Made by a program: the position numbers and the translations under genes. From Malania oleifera (lineage: Eukaryota > Streptophyta > Magnoliopsida > Santalales > Ximeniaceae), in contig NC_080418.1 in NCBI RefSeq assembly GCF_029873635.1, forward strand, positions 16,267,388 through 16,331,387: DNA of 64,000 nucleotides, in the 5' to 3' direction. This document shows, piece by piece, positions 11,027 to 21,851 of the stretch. How positions within the stretch are numbered: position 1 is the first letter of the stretch; every line of letters starts with the position of its first letter. The notes beneath the pieces were generated by a model that searched no databases, had not been told where the DNA came from, and was given only the letters and a program-made list of their open reading frames with translations.

Positions 11027-12750
11027 TATCAATTATTTGTTTTAAAATTCCATGAAGTAGGGTTTTGTGTGTGGGTGTGGGAGTGTGCTGGTGTTGTTTG
11101 GTTGAGTTTTGGGAAGGGGGAGAGGAGCATTGTTAGTGAGTCTGGGCATAAAAGATAAACAAGGTAGGGGTCGCCCACTTTTCCCTCTCTTGTTTTATCT
11201 TTTTCCTCTTAGCTCTCGCTATTCTCTCCTCACCTTTTATTGTAATTATTTATTTATTTATTATTTTTAAAAATATTTCTTTTTATTTTCACGCCTAAGG
11301 AGATAGATGACTAGATTTGGAAAAATAGATAAAAATCCGTTAATCCGACATTCGACCCGTTTTAACTGACTTATAATCAATTGCTTGCTAAATGAGTCAA
11401 ATATGATTTTTCATTTTCATATCCGCCTCTTTAGCGGGTCGAGTCAGGTTTATTCGGTGGATATTCACCAACTCGTTTAATTTTTTTTAAGAACAGTGAT
11501 ATTTTTATTCAAATAACTAAATCGTGAACACTACGTGCTTTAGAGATGATACAAGTAGAGGTATTTAAATAAGACATCATGAAGTCCCATGGTTTGAGAT
11601 AAAATCTACAATGTTGACATATAAGCTCAATTTGAATCAATAGACTTTGATTTGTTAACATATATAATCCTCAAACAATTGATTTTGGCTATTTGACGCT
11701 CCTTAATTTTTATTGTGATGACTTGTCTCGGATCTTCGTTATTTGAATCTGTAGCATACAAATGTAACAGTCGACGACTTGATGAACAATTAGTTTTTAA
11801 TGATTACAATTCTACTTACATGAATCAGAAGTTGTTAATTAGTATAAACAATTAAATGATTAATATGATTACTAAAAAAGTTAATACACAAACTAATCGC
11901 AAGTTGTCGTATACGACTTAAATTATTATGACACAAAATAAATTATTAATAAAATTTTATTTGAGAATGGTGGATTGTCTGCCCATCTACCATGGATTAT
12001 CCGCTGAAACCGTCTAATTTGCTACTTAAATGAGTCGAATATGGATTATAATTTCTTTAGTTGATAATCCATCATGGATTATTCAAATCGATCCACTTTG
12101 CCAGGTCTATCGAGGATGGTTGGGTATGTTAGCATTGTTTGGTAAAATTGTAGTGACACCTGACAGTATGGGGTAATGAGTGAAAACATACGTATTTATT
12201 TATTTATTTTTATGTCATTCTTCATGGAAAATACTCTAATATAGACCACTGGAGAGATATTTATTCTCCGCTTTTGTTAGATCGAGCAAGGTGAATTTTT
12301 ATTTCTTAAAATTTAGCTGCTCTTTTATAGCTCATGCCGTTTGGAATCTTACAAGATATGAGGATAATTTTTATTTATTTTTGTTGTTAAATTGAACCCA
12401 CTAATAAATCACAGTTATGAGATCAGGGATTTTAACGACTTATACATTTTACTTTTAGTTGATTGGCTAGTCTCTTTTTCTTATTTTGTCCAATTAAATA
12501 TATGTTATGTACGAATCAAAATTAAATTAAAACAAAATTTTTTACTATGACTTTATTAATTTTATAATATATTGTCGAAAAATTGTCCTAAAATACTATT
12601 ATAATTATATCAAATTTATCTCTATAATTATTCATAGTTATTCAAAAATATATTCCTATAACTATAGATAGCTACCTAATTAAAATATCCTTATATTATT
12701 TAATTATTTAATATTTTTAAAATAAGTTTTAAAATGAAAAATTATGGTGC
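11027..12750. other. AT-rich intergenic DNA upstream of the histone gene
   Basis: No coding signal is seen. At about 11312-12112 two blocks rich in ATCCGTTAATCC and GGATTATC-type text face each other, which could be a decayed hAT-like element, but I found no clear target duplication. The rest is low-complexity AT-rich DNA. Confidence 0.4.
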
Positions 12751-12914
12751 ATGCACATGGTGCGCGTGCTAGTTAGTGAAACAAGTTTGATGCAGAGGCT
12801 ACTAAAAATAACATATCCCGCCGCAACGCAAAAACGAAATTGTAGCGGGAAAAATGAAAGGTGCGCTGACTGCTCGATGCGAGGCCTTTTAAAATTTCAA
12901 AACGCACGCTCGCT

Positions 12915-13080
12915 CCTCATTGGTCCAACTCGAACTACAAAGATCGCCACACGAACAAATCCGCTCCGTCGATTGGACGATGATCTAACGGTCAGAATCA
13001 ATCTCTCCCGAGCCAGGTGCGGGCAAGGCGATTATATATACGAACTTGACATCGCAGCTCCTCCCCATTGCTGGAGATAG
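12915..13080 (+). promoter_or_regulatory. Promoter of the histone H2A gene
   Basis: Two ATTGG (inverted CCAAT) boxes are at 12919-12923 and 12972-12976. The second sits between facing CCGTCGAT (12966-12973) and ATCTAACGG (12983-12991) motifs. A TATA box (TATATATA) is at 13033-13040, about 100 bases before the start codon. This compact arrangement fits a replication-type plant histone promoter. The CCGTC-type motifs resemble elements reported in plant histone promoters, but that link is inference. Confidence 0.65.
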
Positions 13081-13140
13081 TGAATCGGAAGCAGTCGTTT
13101 AGGTTTAAATCGTTGAAGGTTTTCGGCTGTTGGTGGTGAG

Positions 13141-13989
13141 ATGGAGGCTACCGGAAAAGTGAAGAAGGGTGCCGGCGGGAGGAAAGGCGGCGGCCCCAAG
13201 AAGAAGCCGGTTTCTCGGTCCGTCAAGGCCGGTCTGCAGTTTCCGGTTGGGCGCATTGGGCGATACCTGAAGAAGGGTCGGTACTCGCAGCGTGTTGGGA
13301 CTGGTGCTCCGGTCTACTTGGCCGCCGTTCTCGAGTACTTGGCTGCCGAAGTACGTCTCTCTCTCTCTCCCCCTATCCCTCTGTCTCTCTCTCACTCTCT
13401 CTCCCTCTCTGCCATTGGTAGCTGTCTTGAATCTGCAGTTAGGTTTGGTTAGATCTCGGGGTGATTTGTGTTTCTTTGAAAAATTTACTGAGTGGGTTTT
13501 CTGTTATTCATTTGGATTTCATTATCCTAATTTCCCCCCTTAAATTCATGCCTGTTCGTTGAGAAAATGACTGAAATAGAGGCGATAGGTTTTTTGATCC
13601 AAAATATTTGGGAAGGGAAAAATCGGCATTGCATTATGCTTCTAGTTTGAAAACGAAAACGATAAATTTGTCTGTTCGAAGTTTAGTTGCTTTCATCTTT
13701 CTTCGGAATTAAGGATGCTTAGCTTAATGTCTGTTTGATGCAGGTACTGGAGTTGGCTGGAAATGCAGCTAGAGACAACAAGAAGAACCGCATCATTCCT
13801 AGGCACGTGCTTTTGGCAGTGAGGAACGACGAAGAGTTGGGTAAGCTTCTAGCCGGAGTGACCATTGCTCATGGAGGTGTTCTTCCCAACATCAACCCTG
13901 TCCTCTTGCCCAAGAAAACTGACAAGGGTCCATCTAAGGAACCGAAGTCTCCCTCCAAGGCTGCCAAGTCTCCAAAGAAGGCTGCTTGA
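13141..13989 (+). CDS. Histone H2A, H2A.W-type, two exons
   Basis: The gene encodes a 151-residue core histone that pairs with H2B in the nucleosome. Exon 1 is 13141-13350 and exon 2 is 13744-13989, with GT..AG splicing between codons 70 and 71 (...LEYLAAE | VLELAGN...). The basic N-tail is followed by the H2A signature [10 protein letters not shown] at about residues 31-40. The histone fold continues through [20 protein letters not shown], then the docking segment ([15 protein letters not shown]). The C-tail carries SPSK and SPKK motifs, the hallmark of H2A.W, the plant variant enriched in heterochromatin. The H2A.X SQEF end is absent and the docking region is not H2A.Z-like. The start is the first ATG and gives the standard N-terminus. 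Length fits H2A.W. The nearest clear transposon is about 1.7 kb downstream. Confidence 0.95.
13351..13743 (+). other. Intron of the H2A gene
   Basis: The 393-base intron starts GTACGT and ends TTTGATGCAG. It has a CT-rich microsatellite at about 13356-13410. Its position after the LEYLAAE codons is the usual one for plant H2A genes of this type. Confidence 0.92.
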
Positions 13990-15753
13990 TTACCCCTCGC
14001 TGTTATAGCTTAACCGTTTGTTTCTTATTTTTCTTTTTCTTCTTTGATATTTGTATGTATTTTTGGGGTTAGTAGCAAATCTGGTTTTGTCTAGGCTGTT
14101 GAGGGAAAATTCAGAAAGTTTGAACACTGTAAACCCTTGAAATCTCTTTGAATTAATGGATGAAATCACTTGTTTTATCTTCGTTGTGTTCATATCAAAT
14201 TATCAGTAATTTAGTGACTAATAATGTTTGATTGCGGCTGTTTCGGGCATGTTTATTTTTCCTGTCTATGGTATTATATGGTAGTGGCTGTGAGATTTGC
14301 TTTGGGATTTCCAAGGCTGCCTGCTTTTGTTGAATCTGACTTGCTATTACCTGTGAATTCTTAGTTTTGGATGTGTTAAACGTGGTTTGCATAATGGAAA
14401 GCAATGTGTTACTCTATTTCTATGTTTGATGTATACCAAAAGATTATGAATGAAGTGGTGGAAAATTACTACTCTTCACAAGTTTGATAGTATAGTTATT
14501 TTGGTGATGGTTGAAATAAGAAATGTTTGGTTGGTGGAATAGCAATGAAATAAACTCAATTTGAATGCAGACTTGAAAGGTGATAAATTTAATTTCAGTT
14601 TATTCTGGTGCACTAAACAAGCGCCAAAGAGGAGAATGAGATGAAAATTGTATGAAGTAGAACATTGTATATTGCTAACATTAGAAAATGACATGATTGC
14701 TATTTGTGTTATGACTTGTTTAGTGTTCTCTCATTAAATAAAATAAGTAGTCTCTATTTTATCGTTGATCATGATTTTCTTGTCTTTTTGATCCAATGAT
14801 GCCTATATTAATATTTCATCATGATGAGTGGTTGCTTATACTTTTGGGATGCTCATGTTGCAAGTTTGAATAGGCGACTATTGGCCGACTCTTTCTTGAT
14901 GAGTGCAGTGCAGCCCCTTGGTTGAGTCTAATCCAAGGGTTCGTGATACATTGCTATTGGCAAGCATTAAACAAATGATCTGAAGTTACTATTAGCACAT
15001 TCAAAATCACCCAATGGCTGACAACAGCAAACCTATAGCTTTAGGACTCCAAATCTAATCATCTTTGTTGGAGGGAGAACCCTAATGCAAAGGTACAGCA
15101 ACACCCAACCTCCGGACAAGACCACAACCTGTTCATTTTTATGTCGCAGTTGCATGATCTTGCAAACAAACTTTATTTTTGAGGGAAAGAAATAGCAAAT
15201 ATTTGCCTTCAGTTTTTCTTATGAACTGGAGTTAAAACAAGAAAAGCTTTTGACATGTCTTTATGAGAATGAATCCATCATTTTATGGAAATTGAACCTA
15301 CTAGGTTGGTCATTAGGTCTTTGCAATAAAGTAGGGTTAGGCTTATGAGGTTTTGTGTTTGGTTTAGTATATATTGTAATAAAGTGATAAACTTCTTTAA
15401 GAAGAGAGTTTCCTAATATTATAGAACAATGTAAATGGCCTCTTATGACGACTGAAGAATAATCTTGTCTACTTTCTTTTATTACCTAAGCAAAGATAGG
15501 TCTAGCATACTTGAAGTTCCTATTGTGCCCCTAACTAATATTATAAAATAGGAGGGATAATTATTTGTTGGCTCAATTAAATTATGATCAATACCAAAAC
15601 TATTAAAACATTTTTTGCCTTTCTTGCTCAATCACAACATCTAATCATAAATACTATCATATTTTAATATTAGGACAAGGTCTTATAGAGTTCTACTATT
15701 TACCTAGGTTACATGCTTAATGGCAAGTGAAACCTAGTTAGGTCTATTTTTTT
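13990..15753. other. 3' UTR of H2A and downstream intergenic DNA
   Basis: The first 150-200 bases after the stop are T-rich and fit a 3' UTR, but I see no unambiguous poly(A) signal. Beyond about 14200 the sequence is AT-rich with no coding signal and no recognisable repeat until the Copia LTR at 15754. Confidence 0.6.
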
Positions 15754-15891
15754 TGTTAAAATTGATAAGCAATCTTGGGAGATTAGTTATTTGTTATGAT
15801 TAGTTAAACCTTGTATTTTCTTTATTCAGAAAGTTAGTTATTTTAGTTAGCTTAACAAATTTTGTATATAAGGAGTCTTATTGATTGTATT
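15754..15891 (+). mobile_element. 5' LTR of Copia element E, interrupted
   Basis: The segment begins TGTTAAAATTGATAAGC and is nearly identical to the start of the 3' LTR at 19089. It stops at 15891 (GATTGTATT), where a Gypsy LTR intrudes. The remaining half of this LTR is missing. Confidence 0.88.
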
Positions 15892-16981
15892 TGTCACGCC
15901 TCGAATCCCGAAATGGGACTCAGGGGTGAAAAAGTAATCTAACCTGTTCCTGTATCTGATAAAACATCCAAAGATATAGTATAATGGATGAGGGTCCGAC
16001 CCCGTAGGGTTCTTAGGAACCCTAAACACATCTAATCACAAACACATACGCAGCGGAAAAAGGTCATCTATATATATACATATGCAGTACCATACCAGAA
16101 TCTATACAAGAGCGGAACACAACTCTATCAAAACGTACACACGGGTGCCAACATACATCTCAAAATGGCAACCCATCAAAAAAATATAGTCTTAGTACTT
16201 ACCCAAGCGCTAAACGCAGTACATCGGTCACTACGCTCCTTACACCAGGACGCTAGTTCCGGTTACTCGAAGGACCTGTAAAAATGTACGTACAGCAGGG
16301 GTGAGACACCTCTCAGTAAGGAAGAACATAGTTTATATCTGTGTGTGACATTTGAGTGTTATCATGATACAACATATACGCAGTTAAATGCATTCCAGTA
16401 CTAATTTTCACAGTGCATACACACACACATACACATACACATGATCAGCAATCTTGGTGTCGTCACACCCTTCGGCCCGAAGCCGGTCCGCGACAATCTG
16501 ACGTTGGCCCAGCCAACCTGCGAAGTACGGCGCCACTGGCACATGACTAGTCCCCGACTCCCATGGCATCGTACCGATGCTAATCTGGTGGATCCACACC
16601 CTTCGGCCTGATTTGCCAGTATAGGCTCATGCCCTCGGATATAGAGCTGGACACTCTTGCCTACGTGGCAGGCGATAAACACACGCTCTCGGATATAGAG
16701 TCGGACACTCTCAGTACTCGGACAATTCGGAACCCCGTTCCTACTAGCCATTTAACATATCACACACATGCATGCTCATATAACCAAACAAATCACACCC
16801 ATTTGGTAATATAAATCATGGTTTTTCAAACAAATACAATTTAAACAAGTCAAAGCACGACCATCCTAATATCACAGTATAAATCACACATATACTCGGT
16901 TTTCAACAAAACCAGGGATGCAGCCCGTCGCCCCCTTTTTCCCAAAACTGTAACAATAAAAAACCCATAGTTTTTCTCGTT
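15892..16981 (-). mobile_element. Truncated Gypsy LTR (family B) inside Copia E
   Basis: The insert begins TGTCACGCC and matches family-B LTRs at 8854-11021 and 3983-5094. It carries GAGAGGTGTCTCACCCC (minus) near 16300 and an acceptor-like CAGG near 16286. It has no TATA/array end: homology stops near 16981, where Copia coding sequence begins directly. The 5' half of this LTR was therefore lost in the same event that removed the Copia 5' half. Confidence 0.8.
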
Positions 16982-19088
16982 AGAGATGTAGTGTTTCATA
17001 AAGAAATATTTCCTTTTGCTGATGCTATTCAATCAGTTTCAGATCCTTTTCTTTTTAGTTCCGAAGTTAAGGGCATTGCAAATTCCAGCTCAAGTAATAG
17101 CTCTATTGTTACTCCCATTTGCATTCCTGAAAATCATATTCTTGTTTCAACTCCACTTAATAATTCTATTTCAGTTGAGGTTCAATATTCTAATTCTAAT
17201 CCTTCTTCTTCTTCTTCTTCTGTCATTCCTATTATTACTTCCCCTGCTAATCATAATTCTATTGATTCTTTGGTTCATTCTTTACCCGACCATACAATTC
17301 CTAATATAATCTCAACAGAACTACCATCTGCACCTCTTAGAAAGTCAATGAGACACACCAAACAACCTGCTTAAAGGATTATTCTTGTATTGTTACTCAC
17401 ATTCCAGGTGCACCTTATGATATATCTCAATACCTTACTTATTCACATTTGGAACCAAGTTACCAGTCATACATGCTGACAGTCAGTTCTTCTTCTTAAG
17501 AACCTCAGTCTTTCTTTCAAGCAGTTAAAGATCCTTTGTGGAAAGAGGCAATGGATAAGGAAATTCAAGCACTTGAGAAAACTCACACTTGGGAGCTTTC
17601 TACTTTACCACCTGGTAAATCTCTTATTGGATGTAAATGGGTATACAAAATTAAATTGAATTCTGATGGTTCAATTGAAAGATACAAGGCAAGATTAGTT
17701 GCAAAGGGTTACACTCAACGTGAAGGTTTAGATTTTCCTGAAACTTTCTCTCCAGTCAAAACAGTCACTGTTAGAGTCTTGATTGCATTGGCAGCTGCCA
17801 AAGCTTGGCCTCTCCATTAATTTGACATCAATAATGCTTTTCTGCATGGGGATCTAGATGAGGAAATATATATGTCTCTACCTCCTGGTTATCATAGTAA
17901 AGGGGGGATTTCTTCTTCTCCTATTGTGTGTAAGCTACTCAAATCTCTCTATGGTTTAAGACAAGCTTCAAGACAATGGTACACTAAACTTTCTACCACT
18001 ATTCAACAACTTGGTTTCATTCAATCTACTGCTGATCATTCCTCGTTTGTGCATGAGAAAGGTCCTTTGTTTACAACTTTATTAGTATATATGGATGACA
18101 TGGTCATCATAGGAAATAATCCAAACTGTGTTGCTGAACTGAAGTCAGTTTTGGATGCTAAATTTGGGATTAAGGATCTTGGTTCACTTAAGTACTTCTT
18201 GGGGCTTGAAATTGCTAGAAGTGAGAAGGGTATCGGTTTGAATCAAAGGAAGTTTGCTCTTGATATATTAAAAGAAACATGTATGATGGGATACAAGCTT
18301 GTTAATTCTCCTATGGAAAGCAACTTAAGTTGTCCAAGGATTCTGGAGATTTGTTGATAGACTCGAACAAATACAGAAGACTCATAGGCAAACTAATGTA
18401 TTTAACTTTGAGCAGACTTGATTTGACATATGCAGTAAATAGATTGAGTTAGTTTTTGACTAAACCAAGGCTTCCACACATGCAGGCAGCTACAAGAATA
18501 TTGCAATACATCAAGGGGTATTTTTCCCTAGTGATTCAGATTTACAATTGAAAGCCTATTGTGATGTTGATTGGACAGGATGTCCAGACACTAGAAGATC
18601 ATTAACTGGGTATTGTGTTTTTCTTGGGAATGCTTTAATTTCATGGAGATCAAAGAAGCAGTCAATGGTGTCAAGGTCTTCGGCTGAAGCTGAATATAGA
18701 TCAATGGCAAGTACCACCTGTGAAGTAACTTGGTTATTGTATCTATTGAAAGATCTTCAAGTGAAGCATGATAAGTTAGTGCTAATGTATTGTGATAACC
18801 AAGCAGCTTTGCATATTGTTGCAAATCTTGTGTTTCATGAAAGATCAAAACACATAGAGGGAGATTGTCATATTGTGAGAAATAGAGTTCTTGATGGTAC
18901 TAGCAAAACATTTCATGTTGCTTTCAGAAATCAATTGGCTGATGTCTTTACTAAGGCACTTGGTATAGATAGCCATATCAGATTAGTCAAGAAGTTGGGA
19001 TTGATCAACATATATGCTCCTAAGATTGAATATCCTGATTATGTGAAGGAGGATAAAAAATGCAAGAGCATTGCTCTTGAAGGGGGGG
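16982..19088 (+). pseudogene. Copia element E: end of integrase region, RT and RNase H
   Basis: Sequence enters the polyprotein at RDVVFHKEIFPF, which lies between integrase and reverse transcriptase. A serine-rich linker follows. RT starts near 17530 ([14 protein letters not shown]) and has [21 protein letters not shown] and the catalytic motif as YMDD (usual Copia form YVDD). RNase H starts near 18548 (AYCDVDW, SRSSAEAEYR, YCDNQAA, ADVFTKALG). Lesions include a stop replacing Gln near 17818, stops near 17372 and 18355, and a frame break near 18300-18550. Gag, protease and most of integrase are absent. An Ale-like lineage is possible but not proven. Confidence 0.9.
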
Positions 19089-19393
19089 TGTTAAAATTGA
19101 TAAGCAATCTTGGGAGGATTAGTTATTTGTTATGATTAGTTAAATCTTGTATTTTCTTTATTCAGAAAGTTAGTTATTTTAGTTAGCTTAACAAATTCTG
19201 TATAGAAGGAGTCTTATTGATTGTATTTCTTAGTTTTTGCTTGTAAGCTCATTTTGTATTCAAGAAATAAGATCAAGTCTATTTCAGATCTTCTGTTCTT
19301 GGAGTTCGTCAGCTTCAGTTCTTGAAGTTTTATAACCCTTGAGAAGTTATATTGGGACCTCCCTCCCCCTTCAGCTATCAATCGATGCTAACA
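19089..19393 (+). mobile_element. 3' LTR of Copia element E
   Basis: The LTR begins TGTTAAAATTG directly after a G-rich polypurine tract and repeats the 5' LTR segment at 15754-15891 almost exactly. The proposed end (GCTAACA) mirrors the TGTTA start. No matching target duplication was found, so the right end may be off by tens of bases. Confidence 0.75.
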
Positions 19394-21355
19394 TCGTTTT
19401 GTTAATTTATTTAATGGGCTGAAATGTTTGTTTGAAAGAAAAATAAAAATGACAACTTCAGGAAATGCTGCTGAAATTGCGCACAAAGTTTGCATGAGAA
19501 GATCTCCCTCTCCCTGTCTGCTTGAAATAATTTTTTTTTTTTTTTTTTTTGAGGATTTCTCTCTGCGCAGGGAAGAAATCACTAGCCGCATAACACTTGC
19601 CTCAATCACGGTATAGCAGCTGGGCATTGGGGTTTTGGTTTTCAAGAAAAAAATTTCTTTTGGAGGTAAGTGCTTTAGAATCCTTTGATCCTCATCTTTG
19701 AATTTTTATGCTTCAAAATTATTGCTATTGGTCTTCTAAATTAAATGCAAATTAGCTCTTTCTGGTTTTTTAAAGGCCACTTCTTTTGCAACCATGACTT
19801 GCTTCAGTTTGTTGATGAGTTGGGTTTCTCTGCTTTCTTCCTCTATGCATGGTTTCTAGGCTTCTTCCTATTTTTCAGAGTCTGAGATTTTTTCTCTTTA
19901 GATTAGATCCATTTTTAGTAGTATAACATCAGGTTGAGAAATGGGCTCTTGCTATTTCTTCAGCCCTGTTCTCAGCATGGATTCTTCTAATCATTCTTTT
20001 CCATTTTCTTCTAAACATTACTTCTAATATGCGACAGCCATTTTCAGCTTTTCATTTCTGAATGTTTTTCCCTTTTGTTTGCTGTTGTTTTTGCTGCTCT
20101 GTATTTTCTTTCTTGCTGCTTTGTTATCCTCTCTTTTTTTTTTTCCCTATTGCAGTGATGCTGTTCTGTAGCTATGATTGCTCAAGCATCTAATTTGTGC
20201 ATTCTCCCTTTTATGAATAAATTCTCGCTTTACCCTTTCCAAAAAAACAAATGCAACAAAAAATGTTTCTTTTCCAATGGATAATCAGTGGGAAAATAAT
20301 CTCTATATGCTGCTCTTTATCAATGTTAATTGTAGCACTATCAATTCTCAAGTAAAAACAAAATTTACTGCTTAGATCATTGCACAATTGAGATCTTATC
20401 AAATATCAAAAGCAGAAGGCTTAAATATCAGCAATCTTACAAGTTTGGTTTGATTTGTCAATTCTAAAAATTCTCAAAAATTTGGTTAATGGATTTATTT
20501 GGTTTAATTTCGGTTTATGCTTTTTACGAGTTTTAATTTTTGTTTTTATGTTCATAAACCAATGGTTACCCAAATTGAAACGATATGTGTATTTATTTAC
20601 AATATATATTATTTATATTATACATCATTACATTATAATTTATATAATATATCTAAAATTACAAAATAGTATGCACTAAATATTTTTTGAGTGATTAATT
20701 TATATAAATAAAGTGTAAATGCACACAAATCAAAATTCAAGTAAAATATCTAATTTTTCTTTAAAAAAATTATAATGATTTACAAATCTGTTCATATTGG
20801 CTTTGGTTCACAAAAACACCGAACCGAAACTTTCGATTTGATTCGGTTAAGTTTTTGGAGTTTGGTTTAGGTAACTGAACCATGAACACCCTTACTTGCA
20901 ACATGTGGCTAAATTCTCTAAATTGGAAATGTCAAAATTATTTTAAAATTAAATAAATAGAGTCCTAATTGAATTGTGATAACTAATACTGGGTAGAACA
21001 TATGGCACATGAAAAAATTAGAGAATTTATACAATTAATGATGACAAGTATAATAATTTTTCAAAAAGAAAATTAAACATGTTTTTTGAAAAATAGACCA
21101 GTAAAGAAAAATAGCATGTAGTCGCATGCAAATATGATATGGCAATATAGAATCAAGCGATGATAGAGTTCTCAAAATCTTTTTCTATATTTTCATTTTG
21201 TTATTAAATGGCGAGCCGATTTTTTTTTTTTAGAGAAACCTAATGAGGTCAAATATAAAAGATTAGAAAAGAAATATGAGTGTTATCATGATGACTAGTT
21301 CAAAACAAAAAAAATAAAAATATGATCAAATTATAATGGACAATCTTAGTGTATC
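19394..21355. other. Intergenic DNA with a poly-T run and a possible hAT-type MITE
   Basis: No gene is supported. A run of T residues lies at about 19530-19549. Between about 20430 and 20894, facing GGTTTGGTTTG/AACCGAACC-type text ends in GAACCATGAACACCC, a terminus common in plant hAT-derived elements. I could not confirm an 8-bp duplication, so that element is tentative. The remainder is AT-rich. Confidence 0.4.
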
Positions 21356-21360
21356 GTAAG

Positions 21361-21806
21361 TGTTGGGGTTTTTTTTTACAAATCAAGTAATTGATGGATA
21401 AAATAAATAAACAAACACATACCAATATTGACACCGGAGTTACGTGGTTCGGCCAAATTCCGGCCTACGTCCACGGGAGCGAGAGGTTACTATTTACTGG
21501 GAAAGAAACAGAGGAGGAGGAGGATACAATCACTCAACTCTCACTCAACTCTCTTATGCACGCTGCAACACACCACACTCACTTCTCACAACTCACATAT
21601 CTCACTACACTGCGTTTACAACTCCACACACAGCACATATATATACACAAGCGGGAGCAAAAACTTCAACGGGCGGCCGGAAATGTCAACATTTCCGGCA
21701 GAGCAGGTGGAGCAGCAAAGGTTGACGGAGATCCTGCCGGCGCCGTAGATGTTGAAGAAGCAGCAGCCGTAGCAGCCATCTGCTTTGACTGGGTATGGAT
21801 CCATCA
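21361..21806 (-). repeat. 3' LTR of Copia C (446 bp)
   Basis: It runs TGTTGGGG...GATCCATCA as read on the plus strand. Relative to the other LTR it holds an extra tandem copy of TCACTCAACTC near 21530-21555. The open frames within it are not genes: they recur in the other LTR and end at random. Confidence 0.95.
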
Positions 21807-21819
21807 ATTCTCCCCCTCC
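21807..21819 (-). promoter_or_regulatory. Polypurine tract of Copia C
   Basis: The minus strand reads GGAGGGGGAGAAT immediately before the 3' LTR. This is the expected primer for plus-strand DNA synthesis. Confidence 0.85.
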
Positions 21820-21851
21820 ATACCCATAGGAGGAGAATAATATGTTAATCT

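Noticed and set aside
11312-12112. hAT-like non-autonomous element
   Set aside because: Facing blocks look similar, but the ends are vague and no 8-bp duplication could be found.
12751-13080. 109-codon frame upstream of the histone gene
   Set aside because: It spans the H2A promoter boxes and TATA, and resembles no protein.
13105-13395. Antisense frames over H2A exon 1
   Set aside because: They are shadows of a GC-rich coding exon on the other strand.
17016-17309. Very hydrophobic 97-codon frame
   Set aside because: It is an out-of-frame reading of the Ser-rich linker of Copia E.
21391-21840. Several overlapping open frames of 90-150 codons, repeated at 26574-26982
   Set aside because: They lie inside the two LTRs of Copia C, overlap in different frames, and have no family features.
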